Below are positions 54,790 through 63,923 of a stretch of DNA of 64,000 nt, in pieces; positions within the stretch are counted from its first letter, which is position 1; every line of letters begins with the position of its first letter. The notes below the pieces were generated by a model. It had not been told where the DNA came from, made no database searches, and saw only the letters and a program-made list of their open reading frames with translations. The position numbers and the translations under genes are program-made. Location: the NCBI RefSeq assembly GCF_030812255.1, contig NZ_JAUSSH010000014.1, forward strand, positions 49,581 through 113,580. The letters are read 5' to 3'. This DNA comes from Paeniglutamicibacter psychrophenolicus. Lineage in GTDB: Bacteria; Actinomycetota; Actinomycetes; Actinomycetales; Micrococcaceae.

Positions 54790-55950
54790 ATGATTGGTCG
54801 ACCGAAGCCCCCGCCCCTTGACACCGCCGCCAGGCTGCACGAGCGCGAACGCAGCCGGGTCCCGGCCGCGGCCATGGCCCCGGAGGCGGTGCCGGCGCTG
54901 GGCATCGCACGGGCCGGCGGGCCGGTGGTGCCCATGCTGATCCACCGCCGCGAACCCGGTCCGCGCGACGTGGTCATCGAGATCGAATTCTGCGGGCTGT
55001 GCCATTCCGACGTGCACACCGGGCGCGGGGAATGGGGCACCAAGCGGCTGCCGCTGGTTCCCGGGCACGAGATGGTCGGCATCGTCTCGCAGACCGGCAA
55101 CGCGGTCGCCGACCTGGACGTCGGCACCCGGGTGGGGGTCGGTTGCCTGGTGGATTCCTGCCGCGAATGCGGGGAATGCCGCGCTGGCCTGGAGCAGTTC
55201 TGCACCAGGTCGGTGGCAACCTACGGCGGGCACGACGCCCGCACCGGCGAATACACCCAAGGCGGGTACTCCACGCGCATCGTGGTGGACGCCGGCTACG
55301 TGCTGCGGATCCCCGCGGCGCTGGATCCGGCCGCGGCCGCACCGCTGCTCTGCGCCGGGATCACCACCTACTCGCCGCTGCGCCACCACAACGTGGGGCC
55401 CGGCAGCCGCGTGGGGGTCCTGGGCCTGGGCGGGCTGGGGCACATGGCCGTGAAGCTGGCCGTCGCGATGGGCGCCGAGGTCACCGTGTTGACCCGCGGG
55501 GACGCCAAGCACGACTCGGCGCTGGCCCTGGGCGCACACACGGTCATCGACACGCTGGATGCGGCCGCGCTGCGCGGGATCCGCGACACCCTGGACCTTC
55601 TCATCGACACGGTCTCGGCCCCGCACGAGGTGGGCCCCTACCTCAAGGCGCTGCGCCGCGACGGCGCCTTGGTCCAGCTCTCGCTGCCCGATGGCCCGAT
55701 GCCGGGGTTCGACACCCGGGAGCTGGTCCACAAACGGCTGAGCTACACCGGGTCGTTGATAGGCTCGATCGCGCAGACCCAGGAAATGCTCGACTTCTGC
55801 GCCGAACACCAGGTGGCGTGCGAGATCGAGCTGACCGGGGCGCAGCACATCAACGAGGCGTGGGACCGGATGGTCGCAGCCGACGTGAAGTACAGGTTTG
55901 TCCTGGATGCCGCCACCTTGCGCGGCAACGACCACATGGAGGGTGCATGA
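54790..55950 (+). CDS. Zinc-dependent NAD(P) alcohol dehydrogenase (CAD/YahK type)
   Basis: 386 residues. Catalytic zinc: 'EFCGLCHSDVHTGRGEWG' and 'PLVPGHEMVGIV'. Structural zinc: 'CRECGECRAGLEQFC'. Rossmann: 'GVLGLGGLGHMAVKLAVAMG'. It probably reduces aldehydes with NADPH. Compared with YahK it has about 30 extra N-terminal residues; these are kept because of the leaderless promoter. Its stop overlaps the HIT gene start by four bases. Confidence 0.88.
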   Translation: MIGRPKPPPLDTAARLHERERSRVPAAAMAPEAVPALGIARAGGPVVPMLIHRREPGPRDVVIEIEFCGLCHSDVHTGRGEWGTKRLPLVPGHEMVGIVSQTGNAVADLDVGTRVGVGCLVDSCRECGECRAGLEQFCTRSVATYGGHDARTGEYTQGGYSTRIVVDAGYVLRIPAALDPAAAAPLLCAGITTYSPLRHHNVGPGSRVGVLGLGGLGHMAVKLAVAMGAEVTVLTRGDAKHDSALALGAHTVIDTLDAAALRGIRDTLDLLIDTVSAPHEVGPYLKALRRDGALVQLSLPDGPMPGFDTRELVHKRLSYTGSLIGSIAQTQEMLDFCAEHQVACEIELTGAQHINEAWDRMVAADVKYRFVLDAATLRGNDHMEGA

Positions 55951-56375
55951 GCACGCTGTTTACCAAGATCATCGACGGCCAGATCCCCGGGCGCTTCATC
56001 TGGAAGGACGAGCACTGCGTCGCGTTCCTGACCATCGGGCCGATCACGCACGGGCACACCCTGGTGGTGCCGCGCGAAGAACTCGACAAGTGGACCGAGG
56101 CCCCGGCCGAATTGATGACACACCTGGTCGATGTGGCGGGCAAGATCGGCCGCGCCCAGGTTCGCGCTTTCGCCTCCGAGCGTGCAGGGCTGATGATTGC
56201 CGGGTTCGAGGTCCCGCACCTGCATGTGCACGTGTGGCCGACCAACTCGCTGGCCGACTTCGACCTGGCACGGGCAGACACCAACCCGGATCCCGCCAGG
56301 ATGGATGCCAACGCGGCCAAGCTGCGGGCGGCGCTGCGCGAGGACGGCCACGGGGACCTGGTTCCCGAGGCCTGA
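55947..56375 (+). CDS. HIT-family nucleotide-binding hydrolase
   Basis: 142 residues. The histidine triad is 'HLHVHVWP', preceded by 'GHTLVVPREELDKW' and 'GFEVPHLHVHV'. Hint-type proteins split AMP-NH2 and aminoacyl-AMP. ATG 55947 overlaps the dehydrogenase stop (ATGA). Confidence 0.9.
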   Translation: MSTLFTKIIDGQIPGRFIWKDEHCVAFLTIGPITHGHTLVVPREELDKWTEAPAELMTHLVDVAGKIGRAQVRAFASERAGLMIAGFEVPHLHVHVWPTNSLADFDLARADTNPDPARMDANAAKLRAALREDGHGDLVPEA

Positions 56376-56453
56376 GGCCTGAGGCCGCGGCCCGATGTCC
56401 GGGGGACCGGCGCCCGGGGCTGGTTCCTGCGGCCGGCACCCGTAACGCACAGG

Positions 56454-56493
56454 AGGCTGCCCGGTTCGACCACGTGGTCGAACCGGGCAGCCT
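56454..56493. terminator. Bidirectional terminator, perfect 40-bp palindrome
   Basis: A 20-base arm (56454-56473, beginning AGGCTGCCCGG) is followed immediately by its exact complement (56474-56493) with no spacer, between the convergent HIT and hrpA genes. TTGTCG follows on the plus strand. Confidence 0.8.
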
Positions 56494-56522
56494 TTGTCGT
56501 CCACCGCTTTGCCGTCCGGCAG

Positions 56523-59500
56523 TTACTTGGCCGCGGCCAGCCCCTCGCGCATGGCCGCGCGGATCCGCTTGGCGGACACCGAGTAGGCGGTGCCCAGCTC
56601 CTGGGCGAAGAGCGAGACCCGGTATTCCTCGAGCATCCACTTCACCGCGGCCAGTTGCGCCGGGGTGCGGGCACCGGGGACCAACTGCCCGAGGGCCGCA
56701 TCGTATTCGTCCTCCAGCGACTGGATGTCCAGGGTCGCGGCGTTGTCCCGCGCCAGGTGCCCGGTGCCGAGCTTTTCCAGGCGCTTCTCGATGGCGGAGA
56801 TGTAGCGCGGCAGCTGGGCCAGTTGCGCGTAGCCGGTCCTGGCCACGAACCCCGGGTAGACCAGCTGCTCGAGCTGGGACTTCACGTCGTTCAACGCATT
56901 GACCAGGGCCAGCGAGGAGGCGGACTTGATGTCCTTGTTGATCCGCCGGGTCCCGGAAAGCACCTTCTCCACGATCGCGGTCACGGTGAAGACCGTGTCG
57001 ATCAACTCCGCGCGCACCTTCTCGTACAGGGCGTCGAACGCCACCTTGGTGAAGGGCAGGGCGGCCGGAACCAGCTTGTCCACCGCGGCCATGGTGCAGT
57101 CGCGGATCAAGGCCTCGACGCTGCCGTGCGGGTTCTGCGTGAAGACCAGCTTTTCGGTGTTGTTCAGGTGGTCAAGGACGTAGCGGGAGGGCGAGGGGAC
57201 CTTGAGCAGCAGCAGCCGGATGACCCCGGTGCGGTGGGCGGCCATTTGCTCGGCCCGGTTGCGGAAGACCGTCAGGCGCACGTCGGTGCCCGTATCCAGC
57301 AGTGCCGGGTAGGCGGTGACCTGTTGCCCGGCGACCTCGGTGACGACCTTTTCGGTGATGGTCCCGGCCAGGCCGAGCCCGGTGTCCCACTCGGTCAGCC
57401 CGCTGCGTTCCCACACCGTGGTGGCCACGGCCGTGGCTCCGCCGGGACGCGAGGCGGACTTCTGCCCGCGCACCTTCGCGTTGCCGGCCGTGCCCCGTGC
57501 CGGAGCCGATGCAGCACCCGGGGCGCGGCCCGAGGCGTTGCCGGAGGCGTTGCCGGAGGCGGCCGCGGAGGGCAGCGCGGCACCGGGCTTGATGCCCAGC
57601 GAGCGGGCCAGGGCCGAGCGGTTGGCCGCCGCCAGGGTCTGCTGCAGCACCGCCAGCTCCTGGGACTCGTCCAGGATCTTCGCCTCGGCGTCGATGACGG
57701 TGAAGGTGAAGCGCAGGTGCGGCGGCAGCGCGTCCCAGTTCCAGGACCCGGGCGGAATCACCACGCCCTTGAGCCGGCGCAGCACCAACTCCAGGGAGGT
57801 GGCCAGGTCGTCGGTTTCCGGGTTGAAGTCGGCCTCCAGCACGGCCACGGCGGTGCGGGCCACGTCGGGGGCCGGGACGAAGTTCTTCCGGATGGACTTG
57901 GGCAGCGACTTGATCAGCGCGGTGACCAGCTCGACGCGCAGCCCCGGGATCAGCCAGCGGAAACGCACCGGGTCCAGCTGGTTCAGGAAGAGCACCGGCA
58001 CGCGCACCGAGACGCCGTCGGATTCCCCGGCGCGGGCGGCCGGGTTGTACTCGTAGACCAGATCCAGGTCCAGGGTGCCGTGGCGCCAGCTGCGCGGGTA
58101 GGCGGCCTCGTCCAATTCCGTGGCATCGGCGGCCAGCATGTCCTCCGGGTTGAAGTCCAGCAGCGTGGGGTCCTCGTGCCGGGCGGCCTTCCACCAGCGG
58201 TCGAAGTGCCGCTCGGAGAGCACCTCGGATCCCAGGCGGGCATCGTAGAACTCGAAGAGGTCCTCGTCGGACACGCGCAAATCGCGGCGGCGCATCCGGG
58301 TCTCGAGCTCCTCGATGTCCTCGAGCACCCGGCGGTTCCGGGCGAAGAACTTGTGGTGGGTCTTCCAGTCGCCCTCCACCAGCGCGTGGCGGATGAACAG
58401 CTCGCGGCAGAGCTCCGGGTCAACGCGCGAGTACTGGATGCGGCGGCGCGGCACGATGGTCAGCCCGAAGAGCGTGAGCTTCTCGTATCCCATGACCGCG
58501 CCGGAGTTCCGGGACCAGTGCGGCTCGGAGTAGCTGCGCTTGAGCAGCTCCCCGGCGACCTCCTCGACCCACTTGGGGTCCAGGCGCGCCACGGTGCGGG
58601 CCCAGAGCCGGGAGGTCTCCACCAGCTCGGCGGCCATGACCCACTCGGTGTTCTTGCGCGACAGCGCGGAGCCCGGGAACACGGAGAACCGGGTGCCGCG
58701 GGCGCCGACGTATTCGCGCTTGCGCTCGTCCCAGGAGCCCACATGGCCCAGCAGCCCGGCCAGCAGCGAGATGTGGATGGCGTCCTCGTTGGCGGCGGCA
58801 TCCACCGGCTCGGGGGAGATGGTGATGCCCAGCGGCTTGGCGAGCTGGCGCAGCTGGGTGAACAGGTCCTGCCATTCGCGCACGCGCAGGTAGTTGATGA
58901 ATTCGTTCTTGCACAGCCGGCGGAAGGCGGAGGAGGAGAGCTCCTTCTGCTTGTCCTGCAGGTAGCGCCAGAGGTTCAGCAGCGAGGAGAAGTCCGACTT
59001 CGCGTCCGTGAAGCGCTTGTGCATCTCGGCGGCGCGTTCGCGCTTGCCGGTTTCCTCGCTGGGGCGCTCGCGCGGGTCCTGGATGGACAGGGCCGCGGCG
59101 AGCACCATGACCTCCTTGGCGCATCCCCGGTTCCCGGCCTCCACGATCATCCGGCCCAGGCGCACGTCGACCGGCAGCTGCGCCAGCGACTTGCCGATGG
59201 CGGTGATGGTGGCCTCGGTGCCGGTGTCCAGGGCGCCGAGCTCGCGCAGCAGCGCCACGCCGTCGTTGATCGACTTGGCATCCGGCGGCTGGACGAAGGG
59301 GAAGTCGGCGACGTCGCGCGCGGTGCGCACCACGCCCATCGAGCTCATCTGCAGGATCACCGCGGCCAGGTTGGTGCGCAGGATCTCCGGGTCGGTGAAC
59401 TCGGGGCGGGTCTCGAAGTCCTCCTGCGAGTACAGGCGGATGGCGATGCCGTCACTCACGCGCCCGCAGCGGCCCGAGCGCTGGTTGGCGCTGGCCTGCG

Positions 59501-60545
59501 AAACCCGTTCAATGGGCAGGCGCTGGACCTTGGTGCGGTGGGAATAGCGCGAGATGCGGGCGGTGCCGGTGTCGATGACGTACTTGATGCCCGGCACCGT
59601 CAGGGAGGTCTCGGCGACGTTGGTGGCCAGCACGATGCGCCGGTTGCGTCCCGGCTTGAACACCTGGTGTTGTTCGGCCAGCGAAAGCCGGGCAAACAGG
59701 GGCAGGATCTCGGTGCCGGCCAGGCGCCGGTTGGTTTGCACGCGGGCCCGCAGCACCTCGGCGGCGTCGCGGATCTCGCGCTCGCCGGGGAAGAAGATCA
59801 GGATGTCCCCGGGGGCCTCCTTGGCCAGTTCGTCCACGGCCTCGGCGATCGCGTCCAGCGGGTCGCGGTCCTCGACCTGGGAGTCCGGGTCCAGCTCGTC
59901 CTCGTCCATCCCGTCGGCCGGGTTCAGCGGGCGGTAACGCAGCTCGACGGGGAAGGTGCGCCCGGAGACCTCGATGACGGGTGCCGGAACGGGCTCTTCG
60001 CCCTGGGGCCCGGGTGCGGCGAAGTGCTCGGCGAAGCGCTGCGGATCGATGGTGGCGGAGGTGATGACGATCTTCAGGTCGGGCCGCTTGGGCAGGATCC
60101 GGCGCAGGTAGCCCAGCAGGAAGTCGATGTTGAGGCTGCGCTCGTGGGCCTCGTCGATGATGATCGCGTTGTACTTCTTGAGCAGCTTGTCGCGCTGGAT
60201 CTCGGCCAGCAGGATGCCGTCGGTCATCACCTTGACCTTGGTGGAGCGGGAGACCTCGCCGGTGAAACGGACATGGAAGCCGACTTCGGCACCGATGGTC
60301 GTGCCCAGTTCCTCGGCGATGCGTTCGGCCACGGTGCGGGCAGCCAGGCGGCGGGGCTGGGTGTGGCCGATCATGCCCTTCTCGCCAAGGCCCAGCTCCA
60401 GGAGCATCTTGGGCAGCTGGGTGGTCTTGCCGGAGCCGGTTTCGCCGGCGACGATGACCACCTGGTTGCCCTTGATGGCTTTCATGATGTCGTCGCGGCG
60501 GGCGGAAACGGGCAGGGCTTCGGGATAGGAAATCGTCAGGGCCAT
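56523..60545 (-). CDS. hrpA: HrpA, DEAH-box ATP-dependent RNA helicase
   Basis: 1340 residues. Motif I is 'VAGETGSGKTTQLPKM' (from about residue 32), motif II 'IIIDEAHERS' (about 127), and motif III 'ITSATIDPQ'. 'QRSGRCGRVSDGIAIRLYS' is motif VI. HA2 and OB-type regions follow, then the long HrpA-specific tail. A Gly/Ala/Ser/Asn insertion (about residues 985-1030, 'ASGNASGNASG') interrupts the C-terminal half. HrpA resolves stalled ribosomes in other bacteria. TAGACT lies nine bases before ATG 60545, so the leader is absent or a few bases long. Confidence 0.94.
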   Translation of the reverse strand: MALTISYPEALPVSARRDDIMKAIKGNQVVIVAGETGSGKTTQLPKMLLELGLGEKGMIGHTQPRRLAARTVAERIAEELGTTIGAEVGFHVRFTGEVSRSTKVKVMTDGILLAEIQRDKLLKKYNAIIIDEAHERSLNIDFLLGYLRRILPKRPDLKIVITSATIDPQRFAEHFAAPGPQGEEPVPAPVIEVSGRTFPVELRYRPLNPADGMDEDELDPDSQVEDRDPLDAIAEAVDELAKEAPGDILIFFPGEREIRDAAEVLRARVQTNRRLAGTEILPLFARLSLAEQHQVFKPGRNRRIVLATNVAETSLTVPGIKYVIDTGTARISRYSHRTKVQRLPIERVSQASANQRSGRCGRVSDGIAIRLYSQEDFETRPEFTDPEILRTNLAAVILQMSSMGVVRTARDVADFPFVQPPDAKSINDGVALLRELGALDTGTEATITAIGKSLAQLPVDVRLGRMIVEAGNRGCAKEVMVLAAALSIQDPRERPSEETGKRERAAEMHKRFTDAKSDFSSLLNLWRYLQDKQKELSSSAFRRLCKNEFINYLRVREWQDLFTQLRQLAKPLGITISPEPVDAAANEDAIHISLLAGLLGHVGSWDERKREYVGARGTRFSVFPGSALSRKNTEWVMAAELVETSRLWARTVARLDPKWVEEVAGELLKRSYSEPHWSRNSGAVMGYEKLTLFGLTIVPRRRIQYSRVDPELCRELFIRHALVEGDWKTHHKFFARNRRVLEDIEELETRMRRRDLRVSDEDLFEFYDARLGSEVLSERHFDRWWKAARHEDPTLLDFNPEDMLAADATELDEAAYPRSWRHGTLDLDLVYEYNPAARAGESDGVSVRVPVLFLNQLDPVRFRWLIPGLRVELVTALIKSLPKSIRKNFVPAPDVARTAVAVLEADFNPETDDLATSLELVLRRLKGVVIPPGSWNWDALPPHLRFTFTVIDAEAKILDESQELAVLQQTLAAANRSALARSLGIKPGAALPSAAASGNASGNASGRAPGAASAPARGTAGNAKVRGQKSASRPGGATAVATTVWERSGLTEWDTGLGLAGTITEKVVTEVAGQQVTAYPALLDTGTDVRLTVFRNRAEQMAAHRTGVIRLLLLKVPSPSRYVLDHLNNTEKLVFTQNPHGSVEALIRDCTMAAVDKLVPAALPFTKVAFDALYEKVRAELIDTVFTVTAIVEKVLSGTRRINKDIKSASSLALVNALNDVKSQLEQLVYPGFVARTGYAQLAQLPRYISAIEKRLEKLGTGHLARDNAATLDIQSLEDEYDAALGQLVPGARTPAQLAAVKWMLEEYRVSLFAQELGTAYSVSAKRIRAAMREGLAAAK

Positions 60546-60554
60546 GATGACCCA

Positions 60555-60560
60555 AGTCTA
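60555..60560 (-). promoter_or_regulatory. -10 element close to the hrpA start
   Basis: TAGACT on the minus strand, nine bases before ATG 60545; predicted start of transcription within a few bases of the ATG. Confidence 0.45.
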
Positions 60561-60960
60561 TGCCAGTGCCACCGGCGAATCCTCCGGGCGCGGACCCGGT
60601 GTCCGCGGCGCGCAGGGCGGGCCGCAAATCCCGGGTTGTCGGGCCATCTCGGTGTGTGTCTAGTGTCAAAAAACGGCTTTGTCCACGGTACCGTCTGATT
60701 CTCAAGTCACAGGGATACCAATTGTCTGATTCGCAGGGACTTTCCATGAAAGATGCACGACGACAAGATGAATGATCGATGGTTTGTCTTGCATTTCCTA
60801 CCAGATGGAAGAAATGTGAGTAGGTTCACATGTAGTATCAAAGGAATTCATGAGGAGAACTTCCTGCCGATCGGCCGAGGTTGGGCTAATCCTGAAAACC
60901 CCTTGGTGCGGCCCTGACGGCGCACCGGGAATGACACTCGCACGTCGTGAAAGGAACATA
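60561..60960 (+). other. Leader region of the ABC importer
   Basis: 400 bases without a certain gene and visibly less GC-rich than the rest. From ATG 60850 an in-frame stretch of 37 codons (MRRTSCRSAE, then a segment with T-P-W-C) runs straight into the binding-protein gene; it could be a leader peptide or chance. A GGTGCG/CGCACC hairpin lies at 60905-60926. TAGTAT near 60833 may be a -10. I do not recognise a riboswitch class. Confidence 0.35.
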
Positions 60961-61968
60961 ATGAAATTCATCAAGTCCGTACAGATCGCAGCCGGGGTGG
61001 CTGCCACCGCATTGGTGCTCACCGCATGCGGCGGATCCACCACCCCCGAGGCCACCGGCTCCTCCGAAGCCGCCGGCCCGGTCACGATCGGCATCGCCCA
61101 ATACGTGTCCCACCCGTCGCTGGACGCCGTGGTCACGGGCTTCAAAAAGGGCATGGCGGACGCCGGCTACACGGGCGATGACAAGGTCAAGTACGACTTC
61201 GCCAACGCCCAGGCCGACCAGGCCACCAACACCTCGATCGTGGGCAAGTTCGCCTCCGACAAGGACATGGACCTGGTTCTGGCCATCGCCACCCCGACGG
61301 CCCAGGCCGCCGCCCAGTCGATCACCAAGATCCCCGTGCTCTTCTCCGCGGTCACCGACCCGCTGGAAGCCAAGCTGGTCTCCAGCCTCGAGGCACCCGG
61401 TGCCAACGTCACCGGCACCTCGGACAAGAACCCGGTCAAGGAACAGCTCGAACTGCTCAAGAAGATCAAGCCCGACGCCAAGACCGTGGGCATCGTCTAC
61501 TCCTCGGGCGAGGTCAACTCCGGCGTCCAGGTCCAGTGGGCCAAGGACGCCGCAGCCGAATTGGGCCTGACCATCGAGGAGAAGGCCATCTCGGCTTCCT
61601 CCGAGGTCCAGCAGGCAGCCTCGGGCCTGAACGTCGACGCGTTCTACGTCCCGACCGACAACGCCGTGGTATCGGCACTCGAAGGCCTGCTGCAGACCGC
61701 ACAGGACAAGAAGATCCCGGTGATCTCCGCCGACGGCGAGTCCGTCAAGCGCGGAGCGACCGCCACCTACGGCCTGAACTACGAGAAGCTCGGCGAGCAG
61801 ACCGCGGCCATGGCCGTGAAGCTGCTCAAGGGCGAGGCCAAGCCGGAGACCATGCCGGTGGAGACCATCACCAAGGTCGAGCTCTACCTGAACACCACCG
61901 CGGCGGAGAAGATCGGCCTGACCTTCCCGGCAGACATGCTCTCCGAAGCAGCGGAAACCTACAAGTAA
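60961..61968 (+). CDS. ABC_sub_bind-family (TrpX-like) substrate-binding lipoprotein
   Basis: 335 residues. The signal peptide ends 'ATALVLTACGGS', with the lipidated Cys about residue 23. The fold is periplasmic-binding type I ('IGIAQYVSHPSLDAVVTGFK', 'NVTGTSDKNPVKEQLELLKK', 'FYVPTDNAVVSALEGLL'). Members of this family in Firmicutes serve tryptophan uptake (TrpXYZ); the ligand here is not proven. ATG 60961 has AAAGGA five bases upstream, and the sequence from there is a canonical signal peptide. Confidence 0.88.
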   Translation: MKFIKSVQIAAGVAATALVLTACGGSTTPEATGSSEAAGPVTIGIAQYVSHPSLDAVVTGFKKGMADAGYTGDDKVKYDFANAQADQATNTSIVGKFASDKDMDLVLAIATPTAQAAAQSITKIPVLFSAVTDPLEAKLVSSLEAPGANVTGTSDKNPVKEQLELLKKIKPDAKTVGIVYSSGEVNSGVQVQWAKDAAAELGLTIEEKAISASSEVQQAASGLNVDAFYVPTDNAVVSALEGLLQTAQDKKIPVISADGESVKRGATATYGLNYEKLGEQTAAMAVKLLKGEAKPETMPVETITKVELYLNTTAAEKIGLTFPADMLSEAAETYK

Positions 61969-61995
61969 ACACGACCGCAACACGGTCCAACCACC

Positions 61996-62027
61996 GGTGG
62001 CCGGTCGGTCAACCCCGACCGGCCACC
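61996..62027 (+). repeat. Intercistronic hairpin between binding protein and permease
   Basis: GGTGGCCGGTCGG pairs perfectly with CCGACCGGCCACC across a six-base loop, 27 bases past the binding-protein stop. It may lower downstream expression, so that the binding protein is in excess. Confidence 0.65.
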
Positions 62028-62064
62028 GCCATTAACCCAACACTCGAAACGCAAGGATCCACCC

Positions 62065-62991
62065 ATGATCACCGCGGTTGAACTAGGCCTGATCTACGCG
62101 ATCATGGCACTCGGGGTCTACCTGACCTTCCGCATACTTGACTTCCCCGACCTGACCGTCGACGGAAGCTTCACCACCGGCGCGGCAGTCGCGTCCATAT
62201 CGATCGTCAATGGCATCAACCCGTTCATTGCCACGATCCTCGCCTTCTTCATCGGCGGCCTCGCCGGTGTCATCACCGGTCTGCTGCACACCAAGGGCAA
62301 GATCGATGGCCTGTTGGCCGGCATCCTGACCATGATCGCCTTGTATTCGATCAACCTGCGCATCATGGGCAAGGCCAACACCCCGCTGTTGGGCGAGGAC
62401 ACCGTCCTGTCCTTCATGCGCGAAAACCAGCTGCTGGGCACCTGGACCTCCGTCGGGCTGATGTTCGCCGGATGCCTGGTCGCCGTGGCGCTCATCGTCT
62501 GGTTCCTGCGCACCGACGTCGGGCTGGCCATGCGCGCCACCGGCGACAACGAGGAAATGATCCGGTCCTTCGGGGTGAGCACCGACAACCAGAAGATCCT
62601 GGGCCTGGCGCTTTCCAACGGCCTGGTCGGCTTCTCCGGCGCCATCATCGCCCAGTTCCAGGGCTTCGCCGACATCGGCATGGGCATTGGCGTGATCCTC
62701 ATCGGGTTGGCCTCGGTCATCGTGGGCCAGGCCATCTTCGGGCAGAAGTTCATCTGGATCGCGGCCCTGGCCGTGGTCTTCGGCTCGGTCGTCTACCGGC
62801 TGGTCATCCAGCTGGCACTGAACGCCGGCCTGGAAGTCAACGACATGAAGCTGATCTCCGCGGTGCTGGTGGTCGTCGCGCTGATCCTGCCGCAATGGAA
62901 GGGCTTCGGAAAGTTCGCCAACCGCATCCGCATCCGCGGCAAGGCCGTGCAGCCCAACGGCGTGAAGGAAGAGGTGGGAACCAATGCTTGA
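62065..62991 (+). CDS. ABC transporter permease of the TrpY/LivH-like type
   Basis: 308 residues with eight to ten membrane helices. The start 'AIMALGVYLTFRILDFPDLT' and the loop 'LAMRATGDNEEMIRSFGVST' are typical of branched-chain-type permeases paired with ABC_sub_bind proteins. Its end overlaps the ATPase start by eight bases. Confidence 0.9.
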   Translation: MITAVELGLIYAIMALGVYLTFRILDFPDLTVDGSFTTGAAVASISIVNGINPFIATILAFFIGGLAGVITGLLHTKGKIDGLLAGILTMIALYSINLRIMGKANTPLLGEDTVLSFMRENQLLGTWTSVGLMFAGCLVAVALIVWFLRTDVGLAMRATGDNEEMIRSFGVSTDNQKILGLALSNGLVGFSGAIIAQFQGFADIGMGIGVILIGLASVIVGQAIFGQKFIWIAALAVVFGSVVYRLVIQLALNAGLEVNDMKLISAVLVVVALILPQWKGFGKFANRIRIRGKAVQPNGVKEEVGTNA

Positions 62992-63775
62992 GATCAGCAA
63001 CCTGAACAAGACCTTCTTCCCCGGCACCGTCAACGAACGCAAGGCGTTGCGCGACATCAACCTGGAACTGACCTCGGGCGAGTTCGTCACCGTGATCGGC
63101 TCCAACGGAGCGGGCAAGTCGACCGTGCTGAACATGGTCGGCGGCAAGCTGCAGCCGGACTCCGGGACCGTGCGCATCGGCGGCAAGGAAGTCACCCGGC
63201 TTCCGGACCACGCGCGCGCCAAGTACATCGGGCGGGTCTTCCAGGATCCGATGGCCGGCACCGCGCCGAACATGTCCATCGAGGAGAACATGTCCCTGGC
63301 CCTGGGCCGGGGCAAGTTCCGCGGGCTGAACCCCGGGGTGAACAAGCGCAAGCGCGAGCAGTTCGTCGAGGAGCTGCGCTCCCTGGAACTCGGGCTGGAG
63401 AAGCGGCTCAAGGCCAAGGTCGGGCTGCTTTCCGGCGGCCAGCGCCAGGCGCTGAGCCTGCTCATGGCCACGTTCTCCGGTCCCCAGATCCTGCTGCTCG
63501 ACGAGCACACCGCTGCCCTTGACCCGCAGCGTGCCGCCCTGGTGGCCCGTCTGACCGAGGAAATCGTCGAACGCCACAAGCTGACCACGCTGATGGTCAC
63601 GCACAACATGGAGCAGGCCCTGCGCCTGGGGTCCCGGCTGATCATGATGCACGACGGGCAGATCATCCTGGACCTGGACTCGGCGCAGAAGGCCAAGATG
63701 ACCGTTCCGGACCTTTTGCACGAGTTCGAGAAGATCAAGGGCGCCCAGCTCGACGACCGGACCATGCTGCAGTAG
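62984..63775 (+). CDS. ABC transporter ATP-binding protein (TrpZ-like)
   Basis: 263 residues. Walker A is 'GSNGAGKST', signature 'LLSGGQRQALSLLMA', Walker B 'ILLLDEHTAALDP', and H-loop 'MVTHNMEQAL'. 'LDEHTAALDP' is the form typical of this subfamily. It completes the three-gene importer and is followed by a terminator. Confidence 0.92.
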   Translation: MLEISNLNKTFFPGTVNERKALRDINLELTSGEFVTVIGSNGAGKSTVLNMVGGKLQPDSGTVRIGGKEVTRLPDHARAKYIGRVFQDPMAGTAPNMSIEENMSLALGRGKFRGLNPGVNKRKREQFVEELRSLELGLEKRLKAKVGLLSGGQRQALSLLMATFSGPQILLLDEHTAALDPQRAALVARLTEEIVERHKLTTLMVTHNMEQALRLGSRLIMMHDGQIILDLDSAQKAKMTVPDLLHEFEKIKGAQLDDRTMLQ

Positions 63776-63808
63776 CGGCCCGCCGCACCTGCCTGGCTGG
63801 AAACATGC

Positions 63809-63854
63809 GACGAAGGAGCCGCACGCCCCGAAGGGGGAGTGCGGCTCCTTCGTC
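63809..63854 (+). terminator. Terminator of the ABC importer operon
   Basis: A 16-bp perfect stem (GACGAAGGAGCCGCAC with its complement, 63809-63824 and 63839-63854) and a C4/G5 inner pairing, 33 bases past the stop. There is no strong T-run. Confidence 0.7.
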
Positions 63855-63887
63855 GTCCCGCGAACCCGCGAACCCGCGCACCCGGGC

Positions 63888-63923
<36 letters not shown>

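Noticed and set aside
56655..60698. A 1347-codon frame antisense to hrpA
   Set aside because: Same reason: hrpA on the other strand carries all helicase motifs.
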